Shown piece by piece: positions 1 to 5,248 of a DNA stretch of 6,036 nt. Position numbers and translations under genes: made by a program. The notes beneath the pieces are model-generated. The model had not been told where the DNA came from. It did not search any database and saw nothing but the letters and a program-made list of their open reading frames with translations. Origin of the DNA: Planctomycetaceae bacterium (GTDB lineage: Bacteria > Planctomycetota > Planctomycetia > Pirellulales > Thermoguttaceae); assembly GCA_031287585.1 (NCBI GenBank), contig JAITST010000028.1, positions 1 to 6,036 of the forward strand, in the 5' to 3' direction. Positions within the stretch are counted from its first letter, which is position 1; every line of letters starts with the position of its first letter.

Positions 1-1
1 C

Positions 2-472
2 TCGATACCGCGTTGGATTGAATCGTTACTATTACTAACGCCGCTGACTACAATCTTCACCGCTGGTCTCATCGAACTCGACAAACGACAACTCAGTGAC
101 AAAATTTTTAACAAACGAGTTTACATTTCGGGCGTGGTTGTCGGCTTGATAATGTTAATGATTGGTGAGGTTGATATTGACGCGAGAGTTGCGTTTGATT
201 ACACAAATGCGACGTTCGGTATCGGTGCGGGTATCATAGCCGGAATGTTGACGATGAACTTTCTGCCTCACGGACACCGTCGCGGCTGGCTCGTGTCGCT
301 GGTTGTTCTGGGAACGTTTTGCGGTTGGCTTGACGTGTGTATAGCAGTGCCGGTATCGCTGCTGATAACCGCGTGGGCGAACATCGTGTTGCGGCAGACG
401 GTTCCGCAATTGTCGCTGGCGTTGGTTGCGTTTGTCGTAGTGTGTGTTAAAATTTTTGTAGGTTCTCACTAG
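2..472 (+). CDS. Multi-pass membrane protein, 5'-truncated; possible catalytically dead prepilin peptidase-like (A24) protein
   Basis: The frame is open from base 2 to the TAG at 470-472, giving 156 visible residues; the start lies outside the window. A GTG at 134 is available, but the frame continues upstream with protein-like hydrophobic sequence, so I do not take it as the start. About four or five hydrophobic segments separated by short charged loops indicate an inner-membrane protein. Two stretches resemble type IV prepilin peptidases. LIELDKRQLSD (from base 68) fits the first catalytic motif (LIDxDxxxLPD), with Glu (74-76) where the catalytic Asp should be. RGWLVSLVVLGTFCGW (281-328) fits the second (RGDxxLLxxLGxxLGW), with Trp (287-289) replacing the catalytic Asp. 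If the alignment is right, both active-site aspartates are lost. The family call is inference from short motifs; an unrelated membrane protein remains possible. The membrane-protein call is firm. No clear terminator follows it. Confidence 0.6.
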   Translation, partial: SIPRWIESLLLLTPLTTIFTAGLIELDKRQLSDKIFNKRVYISGVVVGLIMLMIGEVDIDARVAFDYTNATFGIGAGIIAGMLTMNFLPHGHRRGWLVSLVVLGTFCGWLDVCIAVPVSLLITAWANIVLRQTVPQLSLALVAFVVVCVKIFVGSH

Positions 473-740
473 TTTTTCGCTAGAAATTAGGCGGCAACAA
501 CTCGCCGCTCGGATAATTGTAAGAAATGTTTTGAAGAATCAAGGTTCGTTTGTAAAGTGCAGTTAATGATTGACATTCATTTAATCGTACGCGCCGCCCC
601 TGTAAAATTTCGTTAACGTTCAGCGAACAGATACCTACCTTATGTCACTTCATTTACAGTTTGAGTAAATATAGTCAGTTTTCCACAGCCCCTACCCACC
701 ACTAAATTGGAAAATCACACAAATCTTTGCAACTCCCCTG
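473..740. other. Gene-free gap upstream of the DUF1559 promoter
   Basis: I find no coding frame, tRNA or clear terminator here. A weak GC-rich inverted repeat (GCGGC 491-495 with GCCGC 504-508) lies just after the upstream gene, but no T run follows it. The decamer TTTGAGTAAA at 660-669 recurs at 749-758, inside the promoter spacer. The gap could hold regulator sites, but nothing shows one firmly. Confidence 0.4.
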
Positions 741-769
741 TTGACAAATTTGAGTAAAGAGAGTATAAC
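741..769 (+). promoter_or_regulatory. Sigma70-type promoter for the DUF1559 gene
   Basis: TTGACA (741-746) matches the -35 consensus exactly. It is followed by a 17-bp spacer and TATAAC (764-769), which differs from the -10 consensus at one base. The predicted transcription start is near 776, giving a leader of about 66 nt before the ATG at 842. The spacer contains a copy of the decamer TTTGAGTAAA. Confidence 0.75.
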
Positions 770-781
770 ATTAAACTTCAC

Positions 782-804
782 GCTTGCGATATGTTTTCGC
801 AAGC
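782..804 (+). promoter_or_regulatory. 5'-leader stem-loop of the DUF1559 mRNA
   Basis: GCTTGCGA (782-789) and TCGCAAGC (797-804) are perfect 8-bp complements around a 7-nt loop. The hairpin begins only a few bases after the predicted transcription start, so it would cap the 5' end of the mRNA. No T run follows, so it is not a simple terminator. A role in mRNA stabilisation or as a protein-binding site is inference. Confidence 0.55.
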
Positions 805-828
805 AACAATAACACCAAACTTTTCACG

Positions 829-834
829 AAAGGA
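829..834 (+). promoter_or_regulatory. Shine-Dalgarno site that fixes the ATG at 842
   Basis: AAAGGA lies 7 nt before ATG 842. It is the only good ribosome-binding site near the DUF1559 gene, and it points to a start in a different frame from the pseudopilin body. This is the main reason to read the gene as frameshifted at the G tract rather than starting at TTG 954. Confidence 0.7.
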
Positions 835-841
835 AAGAAAA

Positions 842-2024
842 ATGACAGATTTTGTAAAAACACAAATTAACACAATTAACCAAATGTTAAACTGGGGGGG
901 GGGGCGCAGTTTACGGTAAATGCCGTATTCACTGTTCTCGTTCGGCTTTTACTTTGGTTGAGCTTCTTGTTGTTATCGCCATTATTGGCGTTCTAATCGC
1001 TTTGCTCTTGCCCGCTGTGCAAGCCGCCCGTGAGGCGGCGCGAAGGATGCAGTGTACGAACAACCTTAAGCAACTTGCTGTGGCAACTCACAACTGTCAC
1101 GATTCCCGTCAGAAATTACCCGCAACCGCAAAAATGAACGAAGGTGTCACTAGCAACGCCAGTTTGCACCGTTTTTCGCTGTTAGTTCACCTTTGTCCTT
1201 ACGTCGAGCAAACCGTAATCTACGACTTGATTCGTGATAAAAAAACAACGGGAAACGTTTATGATGGTTACAATGTTGCCGACCTTACCGATGCGTTACA
1301 AAACAAAAACTACGCGTGGTTAATGTGTCCGTCCGGTGACGCAACCGAACCGGTAATCACCAACTGTGACAATACTAGCCGCCATAATTACGGGGCTGTT
1401 CACGGTGACGTGATTATTACGAACGACGGCAATGGAACGGGCGGCAATGGAAACAATGGTAATACTGTTCCTTGTCCTCGTGGCTTTTTCGGTCTGAAAT
1501 ACGACTATCATACATTTGCCAGCATCAGCGACGGAACATCGAACACGATTGCGTTTTCGGAACGGCTCGGTCCCCGCGGCGCAACAAGAGGGGCATTCGA
1601 TGGCAAGTTTCCGAAGCGGGGAGCAACTGTACAATCCGGACTAACAACGCCAAATGCGGCTTATACCGCAATTGCCGGTGCCTCTCATACGGCTGACGGA
1701 AAACGTAACAGTTTCGGGATTCAGTGGCTCAACGGTTGCATCTCTAATCAAGGACTTTCAACGGTATTGTCGCCAAATTCGGGTTCAATTCTTACGGATG
1801 CTTATGGCGGCAAGTTAGCGTTGCACACGCCGTCTAGTAATCATTCCGGCGGAGTGAACTGTGCTTTCGGCGACGGTTCTGTACGGTTTATATCAGAAAC
1901 TGTTGACACCGGAACGAACGGTACGGTGAATATTCGCAACCATTTGTATTCCGAAGGCGAATCGCTGCACGGCGTTTGGGGAGCAATGGGTTCCGCTTGC
2001 GGCGGGGAGTCGAAGAGTATGTAA
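842..2024 (+). CDS. DUF1559 (SBP_bac_10) pseudopilin-like protein, out of frame at a poly-G tract
   Basis: This is a planctomycete-type DUF1559 cell-surface protein; its molecular role is not established. The body reads in the frame of 954-2024 and opens with the prepilin cleavage and helix motif AFTLVELLVVIAIIG, continuing through LLLPAVQAAREAARRMQC. The H-X9-DG motif has His at codon 1842-1844 and Asp-Gly ten residues later. In the body frame the only common start is TTG 954, which lies inside the motif and would remove the Ala-Phe-Thr around the processing site; the nearest in-frame stop upstream is TAA 888. ATG 842, with a good ribosome-binding site, begins MTDFVKTQINTINQ in another frame and stops at TAA 917-919 after 25 codons. 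Removing one G from the 11-G run (894-904) joins the two frames into 393 residues reading WGGGAVYGKC before SRSAFTLVE. A flexible Gly/Asn-rich loop lies near 1422-1466. Family assignment is secure; expression state is uncertain. Confidence 0.85.
894..904 (+). repeat. Homopolymeric G11 tract at the frame junction
   Basis: Eleven consecutive G lie 52 nt into the frame of ATG 842 and just before the prepilin motif. With 11 G the ATG frame ends at 917-919. With 10 (or 7 or 13) it enters the DUF1559 frame, so tract length decides whether the full protein is made. Runs of this length are prone to replication slippage, transcriptional slippage and sequencing error. Confidence 0.9.
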
Positions 2025-2039
2025 AACTACACCAAAAAC

Positions 2040-2063
2040 AGGCGGGAACATTTGTCCCCGCCT
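2040..2063 (+). terminator. Hairpin terminator (possibly leaky) after the DUF1559 gene
   Basis: AGGCGGG (2040-2046) pairs with CCCGCCT (2057-2063), a GC-rich 7-bp stem with a 10-nt loop, 15 nt after the stop codon. The downstream sequence is T-rich but interrupted (TTAACCCTTAACTTTATTTT), so termination may be partial. This would lower expression of the lipoprotein relative to the DUF1559 protein. Confidence 0.6.
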
Positions 2064-2106
2064 TAACCCTTAACTTTATTTTTAACTTAACCTAAATTTT
2101 AATAAC

Positions 2107-2628
2107 ATGAAACACTTTATCTATTTTGCATTGTGTATAATTTTAGTCACTGGTTGTAGTGGAACACAACAACCGGACGATTTTCCGTCGGGGCTTGCTC
2201 CTGTCGAAATCAAGTTGGTCAATCAGGGCAAGCCCATTGAAAAGGCGGGCGTTTTGCTCGTTCCTGACCAGCAGACGAAGCACCGCGTTGCAGGCAACAC
2301 GGACGAAACCGGAACGGTCAAGTTGGAAACAGCGATTAACAATTATTCCAAAATTGGTGTGCCAACGGGAACGTACCAAGTGCTTGTTCTGGTTCAACTT
2401 CAACCGGCACTCGCCGACCTCACACAGGACGAGTTGAGCAGCAAGAGCGAAGCGGAAGTCAAGCAGTATCACGACAAACAAGACAAGGAAAGAGAAGGTT
2501 TGCGAAAGCAAATCGGCATTCCGTTGGATTGGGAAGATGCCGCCAAAACGCCGGTCAAGTTGACGATTCCGTCAGGCGGCAAGAGTTTTACCATTGACGT
2601 TTCAGATACGAAAACGTTTGTACAGTGA
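2107..2628 (+). CDS. Small lipoprotein with carboxypeptidase-regulatory-like core, DUF1559 partner
   Basis: This 173-residue protein has a lipoprotein signal peptide ending in the lipobox VTGC, with the lipidated Cys at residue 17, so it should be membrane-anchored outside the cytoplasm. Residues 33-95 show the pattern of a small beta-sandwich of the carboxypeptidase-regulatory type: GKPIEKAGVLLVPD, then a TDETGTVKL turn, then GVPTGTYQVLV. A highly charged segment at about 107-135 is probably helical. The C-terminal part (IPLDWEDAAKTPVKLTIPSG, then FTIDV) matches the ending common in planctomycete lipoproteins encoded beside DUF1559 genes. It lies 82 nt after the DUF1559 stop, beyond the hairpin, with no promoter of its own that I can see. 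The start is set by the signal peptide; no clear Shine-Dalgarno site precedes it. The molecular function is unknown; partnership with the DUF1559 protein is inferred from context. Confidence 0.85.
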   Translation: MKHFIYFALCIILVTGCSGTQQPDDFPSGLAPVEIKLVNQGKPIEKAGVLLVPDQQTKHRVAGNTDETGTVKLETAINNYSKIGVPTGTYQVLVLVQLQPALADLTQDELSSKSEAEVKQYHDKQDKEREGLRKQIGIPLDWEDAAKTPVKLTIPSGGKSFTIDVSDTKTFVQ

Positions 2629-2663
2629 TTTGTCTTTTTGACAGATATGTTCATTTTTTGTAG

Positions 2664-2800
2664 AATGTACTTGTTCGGTAATTCCTTTATTTTGCCACGA
2701 ATACACGAATAATTCGTTATAAATTCGTGCATTCGTAGCAAGAATTATTGTATGTAAATTGTTAATTTTATTTATTTTGAAGTTACCGAACAAGTATATT
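2664..2800. repeat. 137-bp nested inverted-repeat element
   Basis: The outer arms are 2664-2681 and 2783-2800. They are reverse complements at 17 of 18 positions, and the inner 14 bp (core TACTTGTTCGGTAA) are perfect. Nested inside is a second inverted repeat (2694-2710 with 2723-2739) matching at 15 of 17 positions and built from CGAAT/ATTCG units. The remaining sequence is AT-rich with no coding frame. I see no obvious target-site duplication. It could be a MITE-like non-autonomous element, a REP-like palindrome, or a large 3' mRNA hairpin for the lipoprotein gene, which ends 36 nt upstream. Confidence 0.7.
2694..2739. repeat. Inner palindrome of CGAAT/ATTCG units
   Basis: GCCACGAATACACGAAT (2694-2710) pairs with ATTCGTGCATTCGTAGC (2723-2739) with two mismatches and a 12-nt loop that itself contains ATTCG. 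I recall similar 'gccacgaat...attcgtggc' palindromes as scattered intergenic repeats in environmental bacterial genomes; this is recollection, not a search result. Confidence 0.65.
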
Positions 2801-2833
2801 ACCCCAAATCATAAATCTAAATTTCTTTTCCGC

Positions 2834-2860
2834 CCTTCGTGCTTTCGCGACTTCGTGATG
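2834..2860. repeat. Short degenerate TTCGTG-type tandem patch
   Basis: The stretch reads as three imperfect units, CCTTCGTGC, TTTCGCGA and CTTCGTGATG, followed by an A run. It resembles short intergenic repeats of the 'cttcgtgtcttcgtggtgaa' type that I recall from environmental genomes. It shares the TTCGTG word with the nearby inner palindrome and may be of related origin. Confidence 0.4.
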
Positions 2861-2972
2861 AAAAATCTATTCGCTACTTATTTTACTGTGACGACAGCCA
2901 GCAAATTTATGCCAAATGGCTTCCCCACTAATTTTTACCTCCCTCTTGATGGGTTGTTAGAAGTTGCCCGTA

Positions 2973-3001
2973 TTGACAAGCGGACGGGGGATTGTCATAA
3001 T
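2973..3001 (+). promoter_or_regulatory. Sigma70-type promoter for the uracil-DNA glycosylase gene
   Basis: TTGACA (2973-2978) is a perfect -35 box, followed by a 17-bp spacer and CATAAT (2996-3001), one base off the -10 consensus. The predicted transcription start near 3008 leaves a leader of about 47 nt before ATG 3055. It makes the GTG at 3007 an unlikely start. Confidence 0.7.
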
Positions 3002-3054
3002 GGGTTGTGACTGGTGGATTTTACTCGGATGTATTATTTTGTCGTTTGGTGATC

Positions 3055-3864
3055 ATGTTGAAACTTGGTTTAGTTGATTTTTTAGAATCTTATAAGGCGG
3101 CTGGTTTGGAGGACTGGGGATTGTTCTCTGTTGTCGAGACGGTGTTGCCGCAGACTGAATTGCAACATACGGCGCAAACGCAGCATTCATCACAAACTTT
3201 GTCCGAACCAATGATACAACAACAATCACAACAAACACCGCTACAACACTCGCCACCAGAACAGACCGCTTCTGATGATAGCGTCGAAGCACGTAATGAA
3301 TTGCTTCGTATTGTCGCGACGGAAGTTTGTGACTGTCGGCGTTGCGCGGAGTTGGCTACGAAACGTACTCAGACTGTTTTTGGTGATGGCAATCCGCTTG
3401 CACAACTTGTTTTTATTGGTGAAGCACCGGGTGCTGATGAGGATAAAGCAGGTGTGCCGTTTGTCGGGCGTGCGGGTCAGCTTTTGAATGATATTATTTC
3501 AAAAGGGATGGGATTGGCGCGAGAGGATGTTTATATTTGTAACATTTTACGTTGCCGTCCGCCGGGTAACAGAAATCCGCAGCCGGACGAAGCGGCAAAG
3601 TGTCGTGAGTTTCTTGACCGAACACTTGACATTGTTAAACCGGAATTTATTTGTTGTCTCGGTGCGATTGCGTCACAGAATTTGTTGCAGAACGAAAAGA
3701 CAATCGGACAGATGCGTGGTGCAATTCATAATTATCGAGGTGTGAAAGTTGTTTGCACTTATCACCCCGCGTACTTGTTGAGAAATCCTAGTGCGAAGAA
3801 AGAGACTTGGAAAGATATACAGTTGTTAATGAAGTTAATGGGAATAACACTGCCAACACAGTAA
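3055..3864 (+). CDS. Uracil-DNA glycosylase, family 4 ([4Fe-4S] type)
   Basis: The enzyme removes uracil from DNA, starting base excision repair of deaminated cytosine. From ATG 3055 it is 269 residues. Family 4 features are all present: motif GEAPG at 122-126, followed by GVPFVGRAGQLL; Cys94 and Cys97 (in CDCRRC), Cys167 (NILRC, followed by RPPGNRNP) and Cys183 (CREFL) as probable iron-sulfur ligands; and HPAYLLRNP with His237. Residues 1-30 form a short helical segment, then about 31-77 are a Gln/His/Ser/Thr-rich linker of low complexity, so the catalytic domain begins near residue 80. An N-terminal extension of this kind occurs in some bacterial family 4 proteins. The frame extends upstream to GTG 3007, but the predicted transcript starts at about 3008, so I prefer ATG 3055; TTG 3046 and GTG 3049 are alternatives. 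It has its own promoter and no functional link to its neighbours is evident. Confidence 0.92.
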   Translation: MLKLGLVDFLESYKAAGLEDWGLFSVVETVLPQTELQHTAQTQHSSQTLSEPMIQQQSQQTPLQHSPPEQTASDDSVEARNELLRIVATEVCDCRRCAELATKRTQTVFGDGNPLAQLVFIGEAPGADEDKAGVPFVGRAGQLLNDIISKGMGLAREDVYICNILRCRPPGNRNPQPDEAAKCREFLDRTLDIVKPEFICCLGAIASQNLLQNEKTIGQMRGAIHNYRGVKVVCTYHPAYLLRNPSAKKETWKDIQLLMKLMGITLPTQ

Positions 3865-3980
3865 AGCCGATGCAGTAAAGCACATGTTGTGAGTTATTGC
3901 GATGTTTGTTGTGGTGACGTGTTGATTGTTTTGCCTTTTTGTTTGTATTTTTTGTTTTTCATTTTTTAACCCTTAATGTT
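3865..3980. other. T-rich gap between glycosylase and epimerase genes
   Basis: The nonamer CAGTAAAGC occurs at 3859-3867, overlapping the glycosylase stop, and again at 3873-3881. A weak 4-bp hairpin (3881-3891) and a long T-rich run (about 3928-3967) follow. The T-rich run could aid termination, but no strong stem precedes it. No confident promoter for the epimerase is visible. Confidence 0.35.
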
Positions 3981-3986
3981 AAAGGA
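3981..3986 (+). promoter_or_regulatory. Shine-Dalgarno site of the aldose 1-epimerase gene
   Basis: AAAGGA, the same hexamer as before the DUF1559 start, lies 8 nt before ATG 3995. It confirms this start, which also begins a good signal peptide. Confidence 0.7.
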
Positions 3987-3994
3987 CATCATTT

Positions 3995-5212
3995 ATGAAA
4001 CGTGTTACATTTTTAATGACGGCGTTGTTCGCCGTTTTGTTTGTTTGCGAAATTTTTGCAGCCGATTCCGTTTTCCCGCCTAATCAGATTATCTCCGGCA
4101 GGACTCGTCGTCCCCGCGTTCAGCAACGTCTCGCAACTCCAACCCCGCAACCTACTATGACAATTACAAAACAAGAATTTACAGAGTTCGGCAAGACCGC
4201 CGACGGAAAAACAGTTGACATTTATACGTTGTCAAACGGCACGATTACTGCCAAAGTGCTGAACTTCGGCGGCGTAATTTGGTCGTTTGAAGTACCGGAC
4301 AAGGACGGTAAACTGACAAACATTTCCGCTAACTACGAGAAAGTTTCGGACTACGAATCAATTCGTCCGTTCTTCGGCTCGCTCGTTGGTCGTTACGGAA
4401 ACCGTATCGCGAAAGGTAAATTTACACTCGACGGAAAAGAGTATTCGTTGCCGACGAATAATGGTGCGAATTCTTTACACGGCGGACTCAAAGGATTCGA
4501 CCAGAAAATTTGGGATGTGAAGGAGATTAAGCGTAGAAACGCTGTTGGCTTGGAACTTTCTTACACCGCGGCGGATGGTGAAGAAGGTTATCCGGGCAAG
4601 TTGGTGACGACTGTTACGTACTTGCTTGATAGCCAGAATAATTGGACGATGAAGTATGAGGCGACTACCGACAAGACGACTATTCTCAATCTCACTAATC
4701 ATACGTTTTGGAATCTGGCAGGTTGTGGCGAGACGGTTCTTGACCACGAGTTGGTTGTAAACGCGAGCCGTTTTCTGCCGACTGACGATACGCTGATTCC
4801 GACAGGTGAACTCAAAAGTGTTGACGGTACGGTATTTGATTTCCGTAAGCCGCACAAGATTGGTGAGCGAATTGGCGAGATTAAGGAACCGTGTTTTAAT
4901 GGTGGTTACGACCATTGTTACATTCTCGACCAAAAACGTGCGGGGGCGTTGACGTTCTGCGCGAAGTTGTCCGACCCGAAATCCGGGCGAACGATGGAAG
5001 TTTGGACAACGCAACCGGGTGTACAGGTTTACAGCGGCAATTTCCTCAATGGTTCGACATCGGCGTTCGGACACAAGTACGCAAAGCATACGGCACTTTG
5101 TCTGGAAACGCAACATTATCCCGATTCACCGAATCATCCAGAGTTTCCAACTACGGTGTTGAAGCCGGGGCAGAATTATAGCCAAACGACTGTGCATAAA
5201 TTTGGAAACTAG
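3995..5212 (+). CDS. galM: Exported aldose 1-epimerase (mutarotase, GalM family)
   Basis: The family interconverts alpha and beta anomers of aldoses such as glucose and galactose. The protein is 405 residues. Residues 1-22 or so form a Sec signal peptide (MKRV, then a hydrophobic core ending IFAAD), followed by a Pro/Arg/Gln/Thr-rich linker to about residue 54 and the catalytic beta-sandwich domain. Key residues are in place: NSLHGG with His162, NHTFWNL with His236 (the expected catalytic acid), YDHCY with Asp306, and LETQHYPDSPN with Glu371 (the expected catalytic base). Sugar-side motifs FFGSLVGRYGNRIAKGKF and PGVQVYSGNFL are also present. Cytoplasmic GalM proteins are usually about 340-350 residues; the extra length here is the signal peptide and linker. 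Export suggests action on sugars released outside the inner membrane. The start is supported by AAAGGA. The next gene starts 36 nt after the stop and may be in the same transcript. Confidence 0.95.
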   Translation: MKRVTFLMTALFAVLFVCEIFAADSVFPPNQIISGRTRRPRVQQRLATPTPQPTMTITKQEFTEFGKTADGKTVDIYTLSNGTITAKVLNFGGVIWSFEVPDKDGKLTNISANYEKVSDYESIRPFFGSLVGRYGNRIAKGKFTLDGKEYSLPTNNGANSLHGGLKGFDQKIWDVKEIKRRNAVGLELSYTAADGEEGYPGKLVTTVTYLLDSQNNWTMKYEATTDKTTILNLTNHTFWNLAGCGETVLDHELVVNASRFLPTDDTLIPTGELKSVDGTVFDFRKPHKIGERIGEIKEPCFNGGYDHCYILDQKRAGALTFCAKLSDPKSGRTMEVWTTQPGVQVYSGNFLNGSTSAFGHKYAKHTALCLETQHYPDSPNHPEFPTTVLKPGQNYSQTTVHKFGN

Positions 5213-5248
5213 ACGTTTGCTGTACACTGAATTTTTTATTTTGTTACT

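Larger units (their letters stand above)
2629..2972. other. AT-rich gap without a convincing gene, rich in repeats
   Basis: This stretch lies between the lipoprotein stop and the glycosylase promoter. It holds the nested inverted-repeat element (2664-2800) and a TTCGTG-type repeat patch (2834-2860). An 83-codon frame (2759-3010) spans the right arm of the element and the downstream promoter, lacks a ribosome-binding site and shows no recognisable domain, so I do not call it. Confidence 0.55.

Noticed and set aside
491..508. Hairpin GCGGC/GCCGC as terminator of the first gene
   Set aside because: The stem is only 5 bp and no T run follows.
570..598. TTGACA at 570-575 as a promoter
   Set aside because: No -10-like hexamer lies at a suitable spacing; the expected position is GC-rich.
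679..687. TTTTCCACA, one mismatch from a DnaA box
   Set aside because: It is a single isolated site with no cluster, no AT-rich unwinding region pattern and no replication genes nearby.
842..996. Alternative product if the tract had 12 G: a roughly 50-residue hydrophobic peptide ending at TAA 994-996
   Set aside because: Its hydrophobic run is the frame shadow of the pilin helix codons; there is no independent evidence that it is a gene.
2664..2800. Integron attC site
   Set aside because: The size and inverted symmetry fit, but the conserved core boxes (GTTRRRY and RYYYAAC) are not present at the ends, and there is no integrase or cassette array.
2759..3010. An 83-codon + strand frame between the lipoprotein and glycosylase genes
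   Set aside because: It overlaps the right arm of the inverted-repeat element and the glycosylase promoter, has no ribosome-binding site and shows no domain or signal peptide.
4475..5116. A 213-codon antisense frame inside the epimerase gene
   Set aside because: The + strand encodes a full GalM domain with all expected catalytic residues, so the antisense frame is a shadow. Its sequence is rich in Arg and Thr and has no recognisable domain.
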